Source: Caballeronia megalochromosomata (GTDB lineage: Bacteria > Pseudomonadota > Gammaproteobacteria > Burkholderiales > Burkholderiaceae). Taken from it: DNA of 64,000 nucleotides. Numbering within the stretch: position 1 is the first letter of the stretch; each line of letters starts with the position of its first letter. The notes under the pieces were generated by a model. That model was given only the letters and a program-made list of their open reading frames with translations, did no database searches and had not been told where the DNA came from. The position numbers were made by a program, and so were the translations under genes. The stretch covers positions 46,634 to 110,633 of the forward strand of contig LRBF01000030.1 in NCBI GenBank assembly GCA_001580565.1, in the 5' to 3' direction. Positions 7,591 through 16,873 of this stretch are shown here, in pieces.

Positions 7591-8082
7591 CTATTGACGC
7601 GGCGCGGAGCCGATATCGCCGATATGCAGTTCCGGGCTCGGCACGTCTTCCACCGACGCCACCGCACTCGACTCCCCGATCGCTTCCGCCCGCGCGCCGA
7701 GCAAGGTCTGCGAACGGCGCGGGAACTCGTCGTCGACGGTATCGCCGAACGCATGTCGCACGAACGCCCGCAGCAAGGCAATGCGCAGCGACGGACCGCG
7801 CCCTTCGACCGGCTGGCCGTCCTTGCCGAAGGTCACGGTGCATACCACCTCGCCGCGCCCGTGATCGTGCATCTCGAGCTTGCAGGCGCGCTCCAGCACG
7901 ACCGACGCCGCTTCCCACGACGTCGACGGCAGGAAGCGCCCGTCCCAAGGCTTGCCTCGGTCGTTGCCGCGTATGGAGAGCGTCTCTCCGCTATCGGTGA
8001 AGTGAATCTCTCGGATGAATTCGTGCAGTCCGCGTGCGACCCAATAGTCGAGGGTGTCGTCTTCGAGATCGGAAGTGTTCAT
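7591..8082 (-). CDS. DUF2591 (phage NinX-like) family protein
   Basis: A 163-residue protein with the DUF2591/NinX layout. It opens with LEDDTLDYWVARGL, has a central FLPSTSWEAASVVLER (the family's PSTdW block), and then GPSLRIALLRAFVRHAFGDTV, the usual amRcyV-type helix near the C-terminus. The start at 8082 is chosen because AGGAGAG lies nine bases upstream; the open frame extends 14 codons further without a ribosome site. The family occurs in lambdoid phage nin regions and as stand-alone chromosomal genes; its biochemical function is unknown. No other phage genes are nearby. The C-terminal 35 residues appear unstructured. It lies downstream of spoT on the same strand with a 61-base gap and could be its last cistron. 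Confidence 0.75.
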   Translation of the reverse strand: MNTSDLEDDTLDYWVARGLHEFIREIHFTDSGETLSIRGNDRGKPWDGRFLPSTSWEAASVVLERACKLEMHDHGRGEVVCTVTFGKDGQPVEGRGPSLRIALLRAFVRHAFGDTVDDEFPRRSQTLLGARAEAIGESSAVASVEDVPSPELHIGDIGSAPRQ

Positions 8083-8143
8083 TGCGGCGCTCTCTCCTGT
8101 TCGTCGAATGACGAAGGCATGCACGCCGCATTCCCGCGCCGCG

Positions 8144-10540
8144 TCAGTAGTCGGCGCGCTCGCGGTCGATGCGCATGCCGCCGTCCTGATTGCGGTGATG
8201 CGGTTCGTCGCTCGGACGCTCGCGCGCGATGCGCATCACGTCCGGATTGGTGCGCACGCGGCGCATGACGTTGGCCAGATGCACGCGGTCGCTGACCTGG
8301 ATCACGAAGCGCAGCATCTTCGCTTCCTGCGACACGTCTTCGTCCATCGCGATATGCACGATGTTCGCGTCGGCCGACGTGATATCCGCCGCGACGCGCG
8401 CGAACACGCCCTTCGTATTCTTCACGAGCACCTTCACGGCGACGTCGAACAGACGCCCCGGCTGCGGCGCCCACGCGACGTCGATCCAGCGGCCCGGATC
8501 GCGCCGGTGAATCCGTTGCGCGACGCGGCATTCGGTCGTGTGAATCGCCATGCCGAGCCCGATGCCGATGTAGCCCATGATGTCGTCGCCGGGAATCGGG
8601 CGGCAGCACGGCGACAATTGCACCGACATGCCTTCCGTGCCCGTGATGACCACCGGCGGCGCGGTATTCGTGTTGTGATGCTCGCGATGCGGATGATCTT
8701 CGTCGTCGGCGATGCCGTTCATCAGCACTTCGATACGCTTGGCCATCACCGCTGCCACGCGACGGCCGAGACCGATATCCGCGAAAATTTCCTGGCGCGT
8801 CTTGTTGCCGGTCCACTGCACGAGCCTTTCCCACACTTCCGGCGTGACATCCGACAGCGCGAGGCCGTAGCCCTTGAGACTCTGATCCACGAGCCGCTCG
8901 CCCAACTGGACCGACTCGTTCAGGCGCATCGTCTTCAGGTAGTGTCGGATCGCCGAGCGCGCCTTGCCGGTGCGAACGAAGCCGAGCCACGCGGGATTCG
9001 GTTTCGAATACGGCGCGGTGATCACTTCGACGATATCGCCGCTCTTCAGCTCCGTGCGCAGCGGCAGGAGCTCGTTGTTGATCTTCACCGCGACGCACTG
9101 GTTGCCGAGGTCGCTGTGGATCGAATACGCGAAGTCGAGCGCAGTCGCGCCGCGCGGCAGCGGCATGATCTTCGACTTCGGTGTAAATACGTAGACCGCG
9201 TCCGGGAACAGGTCGATCTTGACGTGTTCGAGGAATTCGCTCGAATCGCCCGCTTCGCTTTGAATATCGAGCAGCGATTTGAGCCACTGATGCGCGCGCT
9301 TCTGGACGTCGTTCAGGTCCGCGCCGCCGTTCTTGTAGAGCCAGTGCGCCGCGACGCCCGCCTCGGCGATTTCGTGCATTTTGCGCGTGCGGATCTGGAA
9401 CTCGATCGGCGCGCCGAAGGGACCCACCAGCGTGGTGTGCAACGACTGGTAGCCGTTCACCTTCGGAATGGCGATGTAATCCTTGAACTTGCCCGGCACC
9501 GGCTTGTAGAGCGCATGCAGCGCGCCGATGCACGTATAGCATTCCAGCGCGCTCTCGACGACCACGCGAAAACCGTAGACATCGAGCACTTGCGAAAACG
9601 ACAACTGCTTGTCGCGCATCTTCTTGTAGATGCTGTAGATCGTTTTCTCGCGGCCGGTGACTTCCGCATTGATCTTCGCATCCGCGATGGTGCGTTGCAC
9701 AGCTTCGAGAATCTTGCCGACCACTTCGCGCCGATTCCCGCGCGCGGCCTTCACGGCCTTTTCGAGCGTCGCGTAACGGTTCGGATTGAAGTTCGCGAAG
9801 GACAGATCCTGCAGTTCGCGATAGGTGTTGTTCAGGCCGAGCCGGTGCGCGATCGGCGCGTAGATATCCAGCGTCTCCCGCGCCACGCGCCGGCGCTTCT
9901 CCGGCGGCACCGCACCGAGCGTGCGCATGTTGTGCAGCCGGTCGGCGAGCTTGACGAGAATGACGCGCACGTCGCGCGCCATCGCGAGCAGCATCTTGCG
10001 GAAGTTTTCCGCCTGCGCTTCCTCGCGATTACGGAATTCCATCTTGTCCAATTTGGACAAGCCGTCGACCAGTTCCGCCACCTTCGCGCCGAATCGTTCC
10101 GCGATCTCGGCCTTGGTCACGCCCTGGTCTTCGATCACGTCGTGCAGCAGCGCCGCCATGATCGACTGCGCATCGAGCTTCCAGCCCGCGCAGATTTCCG
10201 CGACCGCGACCGGATGCGTGATGTACGGCTCACCGCTCTGGCGATACTGCCCGAGGTGGGCTTCGTCGCTGAAGTGGAAAGCCGCCTTGACTTCCTTGAT
10301 CTCTTCCGGGGTGATGTAGTTCGCGAGCCCGTTCGTCAGTTTCGCGATGGAAACGACGTCGTGCTTGCGCGGCTGCTCCGGCGTGGCGGTCGGGCCGAAC
10401 AGATGGCGGAAGGACTGTTCGAGGACCGCGTCGATGTACTTGCGCGCCGCATGCGGCTTGTCGGCATCGAGCACGGAATCCTGATCGATTTCGAGGTCGG
10501 GGTCCACGGAGGCGGAGATGGGCAACGGTGTCTGACTCAT
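8144..10540 (-). CDS. spoT: Bifunctional (p)ppGpp synthetase/hydrolase SpoT
   Basis: Makes and degrades ppGpp, setting the stringent response. Domains in order: an HD hydrolase (YITHPVAVAE...AALLHDVIED near residue 130, then KLADRLHNMRTL), which is intact so hydrolysis should work; a RelA/SpoT synthetase (TIYSIYKKM, DVYGFRVVV, GKFKDYIAIPKVNGYQSLHT, EFQIRTRKMHEIAEAG); a TGS domain (FTPKSKIMPLPRGATALDFAY near residue 400); a zinc-finger/CC region with LSPCCRPIPGDDIMGYIG; and a C-terminal ACT domain. At 798 residues it is slightly longer than E. coli SpoT, mostly from an acidic N-terminal extension. The gene order yicC-gmk-rpoZ-spoT identifies it as SpoT rather than RelA. It follows rpoZ by 72 bases. 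Confidence 0.97.
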   Translation of the reverse strand: MSQTPLPISASVDPDLEIDQDSVLDADKPHAARKYIDAVLEQSFRHLFGPTATPEQPRKHDVVSIAKLTNGLANYITPEEIKEVKAAFHFSDEAHLGQYRQSGEPYITHPVAVAEICAGWKLDAQSIMAALLHDVIEDQGVTKAEIAERFGAKVAELVDGLSKLDKMEFRNREEAQAENFRKMLLAMARDVRVILVKLADRLHNMRTLGAVPPEKRRRVARETLDIYAPIAHRLGLNNTYRELQDLSFANFNPNRYATLEKAVKAARGNRREVVGKILEAVQRTIADAKINAEVTGREKTIYSIYKKMRDKQLSFSQVLDVYGFRVVVESALECYTCIGALHALYKPVPGKFKDYIAIPKVNGYQSLHTTLVGPFGAPIEFQIRTRKMHEIAEAGVAAHWLYKNGGADLNDVQKRAHQWLKSLLDIQSEAGDSSEFLEHVKIDLFPDAVYVFTPKSKIMPLPRGATALDFAYSIHSDLGNQCVAVKINNELLPLRTELKSGDIVEVITAPYSKPNPAWLGFVRTGKARSAIRHYLKTMRLNESVQLGERLVDQSLKGYGLALSDVTPEVWERLVQWTGNKTRQEIFADIGLGRRVAAVMAKRIEVLMNGIADDEDHPHREHHNTNTAPPVVITGTEGMSVQLSPCCRPIPGDDIMGYIGIGLGMAIHTTECRVAQRIHRRDPGRWIDVAWAPQPGRLFDVAVKVLVKNTKGVFARVAADITSADANIVHIAMDEDVSQEAKMLRFVIQVSDRVHLANVMRRVRTNPDVMRIARERPSDEPHHRNQDGGMRIDRERADY

Positions 10541-10612
10541 CTTCCCCTCCGTGGTGGTGTGACGCGCTGGGTTGTCGGTTGCTAAAAATGAAACCGTGCG
10601 GAACGGCAGCCC

Positions 10613-10816
10613 TTAGACGGGCACCTTTTTCAACATTTCGATGCCAACCTGGCCCGCGGCGATCTCGCGCAGCGCGACGACGGTCGGCTTGTCGCGGCTC
10701 TCGATTTTCGGCGTGTGGCCCTGCGCGAGCTGGCGCGCGCGATACGTTGCCGCAAGCGCGAGCTCGAAGCGATTCGGGATTTGTTTCAGGCAGTCTTCGA
10801 CGGTGATGCGGGCCAT
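10613..10816 (-). CDS. rpoZ: RNA polymerase omega subunit
   Basis: A 67-residue omega subunit that helps beta' fold and forms part of the ppGpp site on RNA polymerase. The family block [30 protein letters not shown] is present, with the usual [15 protein letters not shown] helix near the end. It lies between gmk and spoT on the same strand, in the conserved order, linking ppGpp metabolism and its target. Gap to gmk is 69 bases. Confidence 0.97.
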   Translation of the reverse strand: MARITVEDCLKQIPNRFELALAATYRARQLAQGHTPKIESRDKPTVVALREIAAGQVGIEMLKKVPV

Positions 10817-10885
10817 GTTTGTTTCCTTCTCAATATGGGTTTTATTCTACCTTATGTGACCGAACGACCCGGCCACTGCAGTGCG

Positions 10886-11560
10886 TCATGCCTGCGGCGT
10901 GGAGTGGATCCCGAGGTCCACGAAAAGCTGTGTGTTGCGCGCGTATTGCGACGTGAAACGCAGGCGCGTGGCGGCGACGAGGCAGCGCAGTTCGTTGAGC
11001 GCGCGATCGAAGTTCTCGTTGATGACGACATATTCCGCTTCCGATGCATGCGCCATCTCGCTACCCGCCGCGAGCAGGCGCCGCACGATCACTTTGTCGG
11101 AATCCTGGCCGCGTTTCTTGAGGCGGTCTTCGAGCGCGTCGAGCGACGGCGGCAGGATGAAAATTTCCACCGCGTTGCGGAACTGCTTCTTCACCTGCTG
11201 CGCGCCCTGCCAGTCGATCTCCAGCAGCACGTCGTGACCCTGCTTCATCTGGTCCGCGATCCACAGCTTCGAGGTCGCGTAGTAGTTGCCGTGCACTTCG
11301 GCGCTTTCGAGGAACTCGCCCTTTTCGCGCCGCTCCATGAATTCGTCGACGGATACGAAGTGATACTGCACGCCGTTGGTTTCCTTCGAACGCGCTTCAC
11401 GCGTCGTGTACGAAACCGACAGGAGAATGTCCTTGTCCTCGGCGAGCAGCGCGTTCACGAGCGTGGACTTGCCCGCGCCCGAGGGCGCGACCACCATGAA
11501 CAGATTGCCCGGATAGATGCCCGTATAGTGGCTGTGCGAGCGGTGCGTGGTATTCGGCAT
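10886..11560 (-). CDS. gmk: Guanylate kinase
   Basis: Phosphorylates GMP to GDP with ATP in the cytosol. The P-loop [10 protein letters not shown] is near residue 25. The GMP-binding segment follows as [23 protein letters not shown], with the catalytic arginines in TTR and EAR, then [13 protein letters not shown] and the lid region [17 protein letters not shown]. The length of 224 is slightly above the typical 205-210, due to a His-containing N-terminal tail and a C-terminal extension. The gap to yicC upstream is 9 bases, suggesting translational linkage, and rpoZ and spoT follow downstream. Confidence 0.97.
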   Translation of the reverse strand: MPNTTHRSHSHYTGIYPGNLFMVVAPSGAGKSTLVNALLAEDKDILLSVSYTTREARSKETNGVQYHFVSVDEFMERREKGEFLESAEVHGNYYATSKLWIADQMKQGHDVLLEIDWQGAQQVKKQFRNAVEIFILPPSLDALEDRLKKRGQDSDKVIVRRLLAAGSEMAHASEAEYVVINENFDRALNELRCLVAATRLRFTSQYARNTQLFVDLGIHSTPQA

Positions 11561-11569
11561 GATGTTGCG

Positions 11570-12514
11570 TTACTCCAGATTCTGTACTTGCTCGCGCATT
11601 TGCTCGATGAGCAGCTTGAGCGTCATCGAGGCGTCGGCGAGTTCCTTCGCGGCCGCCTTCGAGCCGAGCGTGTTCGCTTCGCGGTTCAGTTCCTGCATCA
11701 TGAAGTCGAGCCGCTTGCCGACCTTGCCGCCCTTTTGCAGCACGTGGCGCGTCTCGGCGAGATGCGCGGTGAGACGCTGCAATTCTTCCGCGATATCGAT
11801 GCGGATGCCGTACATCGTCACTTCCTGGCGGATGCGTTCGGCGATTTCCTCGCGCGGCACGCTGGTGGCCGTGGCGCCTTCGGACGTCGCGATGCCGAGC
11901 GCGTCCTGCAGGCGCTCGACGATCTTCTGCTGATGCTTCGCGATGAGTTCCGGCACGAGCGGCGTGATGCGCGCGACGATCGCTTCCATCTCCGTCACGC
12001 TGTCGATGAGCACGCGGCCGAGCGCCGCGCCTTCACGCGCGCGCACGTCGATGAGATCGGCGATCGCCTGCTTGCCGCACGCGAGCACGGCTTCGCGCAA
12101 CGTGTCCTGCGACACCGCGCTTTCCGCGAGCACGCCGGGCCAGCGCAGGATTTCGCCGGTGCGCATGCGTTCGGCGTCGGGATAGACGTCGAGCACGGCG
12201 CGCTCGAGCGTGGCGAGCTGCGTGAGCGCCTCGCGATTGAGCGCGCCCGCGTTCGCGGTCTGTTCGACGCGATTCAGGTTGATGCGGATATCGACCTTGC
12301 CGCGCGAAAGCTTGGTCATCAGCATTTCGCGCAATTGCGGCTCGGTCGCGCGCACGTCTTCGGGCATGCGGAAATTCAGGTCGAGAAAGCGCGAATTCAC
12401 CGTGCGCAATTCCACCGATACGCCGACGCCCGAACCGCCCGCGCCATTGGGTCCCGCGCCATCCGCGACGACTTCGCGCGTCGCGCTGGCATAGCCTGTC
12501 ATGCTGTAGATCAT
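11570..12514 (-). CDS. yicC: YicC family endoribonuclease
   Basis: A member of the YicC family, recently recognised as endoribonucleases that cleave small RNAs such as RyhB in E. coli. The N-terminus [15 protein letters not shown] is the family hallmark. A long helical middle includes [26 protein letters not shown], and the C-terminal domain carries [22 protein letters not shown], the most conserved block. The protein is 314 residues, longer than E. coli YicC (287) because of a Gly/Ala insertion ([11 protein letters not shown]) after residue 18. It heads the gmk-rpoZ-spoT cluster and is divergent from rph. Confidence 0.94.
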   Translation of the reverse strand: MIYSMTGYASATREVVADGAGPNGAGGSGVGVSVELRTVNSRFLDLNFRMPEDVRATEPQLREMLMTKLSRGKVDIRINLNRVEQTANAGALNREALTQLATLERAVLDVYPDAERMRTGEILRWPGVLAESAVSQDTLREAVLACGKQAIADLIDVRAREGAALGRVLIDSVTEMEAIVARITPLVPELIAKHQQKIVERLQDALGIATSEGATATSVPREEIAERIRQEVTMYGIRIDIAEELQRLTAHLAETRHVLQKGGKVGKRLDFMMQELNREANTLGSKAAAKELADASMTLKLLIEQMREQVQNLE

Positions 12515-12765
12515 GGTACGTCTCGCGATGTACGCCTTCCTTGCGAAGGCCGATTCAACGAAACGCCCGGGCGCTCTCGAGGTGCTCTGGGATTGGCACG
12601 CGTTTGGCCGCCGGGCGAGGAATCCGCATTATCCCATTTTTGGCGCGAAGCCCGCCCGGATGGCAGTCCGCGCCCGTGATGCGCGCGCAACGCCGGCGGG
12701 TGATTGACGATAAAATCGCTCCATTCCGCGGGGTTTTGCCCGTCAACTTCCTGTTCTCATTGCCC

Positions 12766-13524
12766 ATGACCGACTCTCCCCTTCTCAAGGCTTCTCCTCC
12801 GCGCCCGAGCGGCCGCCGCGCGAATCAGCTGCGCGACGTGCGCATCACGCGCAATTACACGAAGCACGCGGAAGGCTCGGTGCTCGTCGAATTCGGCGAT
12901 ACCAAGGTGATCTGCACCGCGAGCGTCGCCGAACGCGTGCCGGAGTTCCTGCGCGGACGCGAACAAGGCTGGCTCACCGCCGAATACGGCATGCTGCCGC
13001 GCGCGACGCATACACGCAGCGACCGCGAAGCCGCGCGCGGCAAGCAGACGGGACGCACGCAGGAAATCCAGCGCCTGATCGGCCGCGCGCTGCGCTCGGT
13101 GTTCGACCTGAACGCACTCGGCGCGCGCACGCTGCATATCGATTGCGACGTGATCCAGGCCGACGGCGGCACGCGCACGGCGAGCATCACGGGCGCCTTC
13201 GTCGCGGCGCACGATGCGGTCGGCAAACTGCTCGCGGCGGGCAAGATCGCGAAGACACCGGTGAAGGACTTCGTCGCGGCGATTTCGGTCGGCGTTTTCG
13301 AAGGCTCGCCGGTGCTCGATCTCGACTACGACGAAGACTCGCAATGCGACACCGACATGAACGTCGTGATGACGGGCGCGGGCGGCTTCGTCGAAGTACA
13401 GGGCACGGCGGAGGGCGCGCCCTTCACGCGCGACGAGATGAACGAGCTGATCGCCCTCGCCGACAGCGGCATCAAGGCGCTGATCCTGAAGCAGAAGGAA
13501 GCACTGGGGATTCACGGTGTCTGA
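12766..13524 (+). CDS. rph: Ribonuclease PH
   Basis: A phosphorolytic 3'-5' exoribonuclease that trims tRNA precursors. I start at [17 protein letters not shown] (12766), which gives 252 residues, near the normal 238-245; upstream sequence in the frame is not RNase PH-like. The signature [30 protein letters not shown] opens the fold. [22 protein letters not shown] and then [14 protein letters not shown] are the phosphate-site and RNA-binding arginines, and [19 protein letters not shown] is the second core block. It overlaps rdgB by eight bases, showing a coupled rph-rdgB-hemW operon. Confidence 0.97.
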   Translation: MTDSPLLKASPPRPSGRRANQLRDVRITRNYTKHAEGSVLVEFGDTKVICTASVAERVPEFLRGREQGWLTAEYGMLPRATHTRSDREAARGKQTGRTQEIQRLIGRALRSVFDLNALGARTLHIDCDVIQADGGTRTASITGAFVAAHDAVGKLLAAGKIAKTPVKDFVAAISVGVFEGSPVLDLDYDEDSQCDTDMNVVMTGAGGFVEVQGTAEGAPFTRDEMNELIALADSGIKALILKQKEALGIHGV

Positions 13525-14134
13525 CGCACAGGGTCTCGGCCGCGTGGTGCTCGCATCGAACAATGCGGGCAAGCTGCGCGAATTCGCATCGCTTCTGGAT
13601 GCGGCGGGCATCGAACTGATCGCGCAGGGCGAACTCGGCGTGCCCGAAGCGCCGGAGCCGCATGTGACCTTCGTCGAGAATGCGCTGGCGAAGGCGCGGC
13701 ACGCATCGACGCTCACCGGACTGCCCGCGCTCGCCGACGATTCCGGCCTGTGCGTGCGCGCGCTGAACGGCGCGCCGGGCGTGTATTCGGCACGCTATGC
13801 GTCGCTCAACGGCGGCGAAAAGAGCGACGCCGCGAACAACGCACGCCTCGTCGCCGATCTCGCCGGTCAAACCGATCGCCGCGCGTATTACTTCTGCGTG
13901 CTCGTGCTCGTGCGTCACGCGGACGATCCCGAGCCGCTCATCGCGGAAGGCCGCTGGCATGGCGAGGTGATCGACGTCCCGCGAGGTGCAAACGGTTTCG
14001 GCTACGATCCGCACTTTTTCCTGCCGACGCTCAACGCGAGCGCCGCCGAACTCGATCCGGCGCGCAAGAACGCGCTGAGTCATCGCGCGCTCGCGCTGCG
14101 TGATCTGCTGCAACGACTGAAGGAACTTGCGTGA
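13517..14134 (+). CDS. rdgB: XTP/dITP pyrophosphatase (non-canonical purine NTPase)
   Basis: Hydrolyses dITP and XTP to monophosphates, keeping deaminated purines out of DNA. It starts with GTG inside the end of rph (eight-base overlap). Conserved features: [18 protein letters not shown] at the N-terminus (substrate-binding SNNAGK), [40 protein letters not shown] (metal-binding DDSGL), and [11 protein letters not shown]. Length 205 is slightly above the 195-200 norm. The end overlaps the GTG start of hemW by four bases. Confidence 0.97.
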   Translation: MSDAQGLGRVVLASNNAGKLREFASLLDAAGIELIAQGELGVPEAPEPHVTFVENALAKARHASTLTGLPALADDSGLCVRALNGAPGVYSARYASLNGGEKSDAANNARLVADLAGQTDRRAYYFCVLVLVRHADDPEPLIAEGRWHGEVIDVPRGANGFGYDPHFFLPTLNASAAELDPARKNALSHRALALRDLLQRLKELA

Positions 14135-15354
14135 GCGCCGGACCGAAGACCATCAACGTCGTGCAGGCTTTCACGTCGCCGGGCAGCATCCGGCTGACGT
14201 CGCTGCCGCCGCTCGCGCTGTACGTGCATTTCCCGTGGTGCGTGCGCAAGTGCCCTTACTGCGACTTCAATTCGCACGAATGGAAAGACGACGCGTTCCC
14301 CGAGGACCGCTATCTCGACGCCTTGCGCGCCGATCTTGAAAGCGCGCTGCCGCTCGTGTGGGGACGGCAGGTGCATACGATCTTCATCGGTGGCGGCACG
14401 CCGTCGCTGCTGTCGGCCAAAGGCCTGGACCGGCTGCTTTCCGATGCGCGCGCGTTGCTGCCCATCGATGCCGATGCGGAGATCACGCTCGAAGCCAACC
14501 CCGGCACGTTCGAGGCCGCGAAATTCGCGTCGTTCCGTGCGAGCGGGGTGAACCGGTTGTCGATCGGCATTCAGAGCTTCAATGAGGCGCATCTGAAGGC
14601 GCTCGGCCGCATCCACGACGCGACGCAGGCACGTAAAGCCGTCGAAATCGCCGCGAAGCATTTCGACAACTTCAATCTCGATCTGATGTTCGCGCTGCCG
14701 CAGCAATCGCTCGACGAATGCAGGCATGACATCGACACGGCCATTTCCTTCGCGCCGCCGCATCTGTCGCTGTATCACCTGACGATGGAGCCGAACACGC
14801 TCTTCGCCAAATACCCGCCCGCCCTGCCCGACGACGACGCCTCCGCCGACATGCAGGACTGGATTCACGAACGCACGCAAGAAGCCGGTTACGCGCATTA
14901 CGAAGTGTCGGCGTATGCGAAGCCGCATCGGCAGAGCCGGCACAATCTGAACTACTGGCGCTTCGGCGACTATCTCGGCATCGGCGCGGGCGCGCATACG
15001 AAGCTGTCGTTTCCGTCGAAAATTCTGCGTCAGGCGCGCTTCAAGCATCCCGCGACGTATATGGATCAGGCGCTCTCGCCCTCCGAAACCGCCATTCAGG
15101 AAGAACGCGATGTCGGCCCGCGCGATCTGCCGTTCGAATTCATGCTGAACACGCTGCGGCTCGTCGAAGGTTTTCCGGTGCATTCGTTCATCGAGCGCAC
15201 GGGGCTTGCGCTGTCCGCGATCGAGCCCGCGCTCGTCGAAGCGGAGAAGCGCGGGCTCATCACGCGCGATATCGAACGCATTGCGCCGACCGAACTCGGC
15301 CAGCGCTTTCTCAACGATCTGCAGGAGCTGTTCCTGAAGGACCCGCAAAATTGA
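14131..15354 (+). CDS. hemW: Radical SAM heme chaperone HemW
   Basis: Binds heme and transfers it to client proteins; formerly called a coproporphyrinogen oxidase-like protein. The radical SAM motif CVRKCPYC (consensus CxxxCxxC) sits in YVHFPWCVRKCPYCDFN near residue 40. Then come IFIGGGTPSLLS, EITLEANPGT and GVNRLSIGIQSFNEAHLKALGR, as in HemN/HemW. The HemW heme-binding motif HNxxYW is present as HNLNYWRFGDYLGIGAGAH. The start is GTG with AAGGA six bases upstream, overlapping rdgB by four bases. The protein has 407 residues; the N-terminal tail of about 25 residues is longer than in E. coli. Its stop overlaps the next gene. Confidence 0.96.
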   Translation: MSAGPKTINVVQAFTSPGSIRLTSLPPLALYVHFPWCVRKCPYCDFNSHEWKDDAFPEDRYLDALRADLESALPLVWGRQVHTIFIGGGTPSLLSAKGLDRLLSDARALLPIDADAEITLEANPGTFEAAKFASFRASGVNRLSIGIQSFNEAHLKALGRIHDATQARKAVEIAAKHFDNFNLDLMFALPQQSLDECRHDIDTAISFAPPHLSLYHLTMEPNTLFAKYPPALPDDDASADMQDWIHERTQEAGYAHYEVSAYAKPHRQSRHNLNYWRFGDYLGIGAGAHTKLSFPSKILRQARFKHPATYMDQALSPSETAIQEERDVGPRDLPFEFMLNTLRLVEGFPVHSFIERTGLALSAIEPALVEAEKRGLITRDIERIAPTELGQRFLNDLQELFLKDPQN

Positions 15355-16574
15355 GCGCGCCGACGATGGCGCGGGACTCGGTGATGCGGCACCGTCCGTT
15401 TGCGCTCTTCTGGACCGCGCGGGTGATGTCGTCGGTGGCGTTTCAGATGATGTCGGTCGCGATCGGATGGCAGGTCTATTCGATCACGCATAGCGCTTAC
15501 GCGCTCGGTCTCGTCGGCCTCGCGCAATTCCTGCCGATGTTCGTGCTGACGCTCGTCGTCGGGCACGTCGCGGATCGTTACGACAGGCGCACGATCGCGT
15601 ATGTGTGCCAGTCCATCGAAGGCGTCGCCGCACTCGTGCTGTGTCTCGGCGCGTGGCACGGCTGGCATGATGTCGCGCCCATCTACGTGATCGCCGCCGT
15701 CACGGGCGCGGCGCGCGCGTTCGAATCGCCGTCGATGGCGGCGCTCCTGCCGAATCTCGTCGCGCGCAATCAGTTGCAGCATGCGAGCGCGTGGTCGACT
15801 TCCGCAAATCAGACCGCGCAGATCCTCGGCCCCGCGATGGGCGGCGTGCTCTACGGGCTCGGCGCGCTGACGGTGTACGGCGCGGTGAGCGTCGCGTTTC
15901 TCGTCGCGGCGTGCGCGGTGGCCGCGATCAGGATCGACGAAGCGGTGCGCATGCGCGCGCCGTTGTCGCTGGAGGCGCTTTTTTCCGGCATCGGCTTCAT
16001 CCGCAGCAAGCCGGTGATTCTCGGCGCGCTGTCGCTGGATCTCTTCGCTGTTTTGCTCGGCGGCGCGACCGCGCTTTTGCCGGTGTACGCGCGCGACATC
16101 CTGCACACGGGGCCGTGGGGACTCGGGATTCTGCGCGCGGCGCCCGCGGTCGGCGCGCTCGCGGGATCGATCTGGCTCGCGCATTTTCCGTTGCGGCAGC
16201 GCGCGGGCAATGCGCTGTTCGGCGGCGTGATCGCGTTCGGCATCGCCACGCTCGTGTTCGGGCTGTCGCGCAATATTTATGTGTCGCTCGTGGCGCTCGC
16301 GGCGCTGGGGGCGTCGGATGTGATCAGCGTGGTCGTGCGCATGTCGCTCGTGCAGTTGCAGACGCCCGATGAGATGCGCGGGCGCGTCGGCGCGATCAAT
16401 TCGCTGTTCATCGGGACGTCGAATCAGCTCGGCGAGTTCGAATCGGGGATGACGGCGGGGCTGTTCGGCGCGGTGCCGGCGGTGCTGATTGGCGGGATTG
16501 GCACGATCGTCGTCGCGCTTGTGTGGATGCGGCTTTTTCCCGCGCTCAGGGCGACGAAATCGCTCGAAGGCTGA
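15351..16574 (+). CDS. MFS transporter (EntS-like exporter)
   Basis: A 12-span major facilitator of 407 residues. The N-terminus reads HRPFALFWTARVMSSVAFQMMSVAIGWQVY, with the loop 2-3 signature VVGHVADRYDRRTIA, as in the EntS/MFS_3 group of exporters. GPAMGGVLYGLGALTVY lies in the fifth span region. The start is TTG at 15351, with AAGGA nine bases upstream and a four-base overlap with hemW; an ATG at 15366 is the alternative. It ends the coupled rph-rdgB-hemW operon. The substrate is unknown; EntS homologues export siderophores, but no siderophore genes are nearby. Confidence 0.9.
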   Translation: MSAPTMARDSVMRHRPFALFWTARVMSSVAFQMMSVAIGWQVYSITHSAYALGLVGLAQFLPMFVLTLVVGHVADRYDRRTIAYVCQSIEGVAALVLCLGAWHGWHDVAPIYVIAAVTGAARAFESPSMAALLPNLVARNQLQHASAWSTSANQTAQILGPAMGGVLYGLGALTVYGAVSVAFLVAACAVAAIRIDEAVRMRAPLSLEALFSGIGFIRSKPVILGALSLDLFAVLLGGATALLPVYARDILHTGPWGLGILRAAPAVGALAGSIWLAHFPLRQRAGNALFGGVIAFGIATLVFGLSRNIYVSLVALAALGASDVISVVVRMSLVQLQTPDEMRGRVGAINSLFIGTSNQLGEFESGMTAGLFGAVPAVLIGGIGTIVVALVWMRLFPALRATKSLEG

Positions 16575-16601
16575 GCGTTACTGTATGACGTTCACTTGCG
16601 T

Positions 16602-16607
16602 TATAAT
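16602..16607 (+). promoter_or_regulatory. -10 element of tRNA-Ser(TGA)
   Basis: A perfect TATAAT is found 12 bases before the mature tRNA 5' end, in the gap after the MFS gene. No strong -35 is seen. Confidence 0.55.
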
Positions 16608-16619
16608 GCGCGCCTTGCT

Positions 16620-16709
16620 GGAGGTGTGGCCGAGCGGTTTAAGGCACCGGTCTTGAAAACCGGCGAAGGAGCGATCCTTCCGTGAGTTCGAATCTCACCG
16701 CCTCCGCCA
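16620..16709 (+). tRNA. tRNA-Ser (anticodon TGA)
   Basis: A 90-nt class II tRNA with acceptor GGAGGTG/CGCCTCC (one G-T pair), anticodon loop CTTGAAA (TGA, reading UCN codons), a long variable arm, a GTTCGAATC T-loop and encoded CCA. Its last 15 bases including one flanking G (16696-16710) recur with one mismatch at 19283-19297, marking it as the attachment site of the element that follows. Confidence 0.97.
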
Positions 16710-16710
16710 G
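16696..16710 (+). mobile_element. attL candidate: 3' end of tRNA-Ser
   Basis: CACCGCCTCCGCCAG at the tRNA 3' end matches CACCGCCTCCGTCAG at 19283-19297 in 14 of 15 positions, in direct orientation. An integrase stub starts 164 bases downstream. This is the usual geometry of tRNA-targeting tyrosine-recombinase elements, in which the element restores the tRNA at one end. Confidence 0.6.
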
Positions 16711-16818
16711 CACCCCTATCCGCGCTTGTCCTCTTCCGTCTGAAACGATCCCCGAAACACCCGCCAGACAAGGCTCTTAGCCGAAACGCGTGAAAATTAG
16801 TTATCCGAATTCATCGCC

Positions 16819-16824
16819 TATAAT
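16819..16824 (+). promoter_or_regulatory. -10 element before the integrase stub
   Basis: A perfect TATAAT sits 50 bases upstream of the integrase ATG and between the attachment site and the arm-type repeat, the expected place for an int promoter. Confidence 0.45.
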
Positions 16825-16841
16825 CTCCTTCCGTCGTGATT

Positions 16842-16870
16842 TTTATAGGGGGCCAGTTAGGGGGTCTGGA
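16842..16870 (+). repeat. Arm-type repeat, left end of the element
   Basis: TTTATAGGGGGC at 16842 is followed by CAGTTAGGGGGTCTGGA, so the AGGGGG core occurs twice within 29 bases. The same 29-base unit, with about five differences, recurs in direct orientation at 19207-19235 near the other end. Paired GGGGG-containing arm sites next to the start of P4-type integrase genes are common; binding of the lost integrase is inferred. Confidence 0.55.
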
Positions 16871-16873
16871 CGT

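Noticed and set aside
8054..10585. A long open frame on the plus strand opposite spoT (843 codons).
   Set aside because: Same antisense shadow effect; the product is Arg/His/Asp-rich, and the true gene, SpoT with HD, synthetase, TGS and ACT domains, is on the minus strand.
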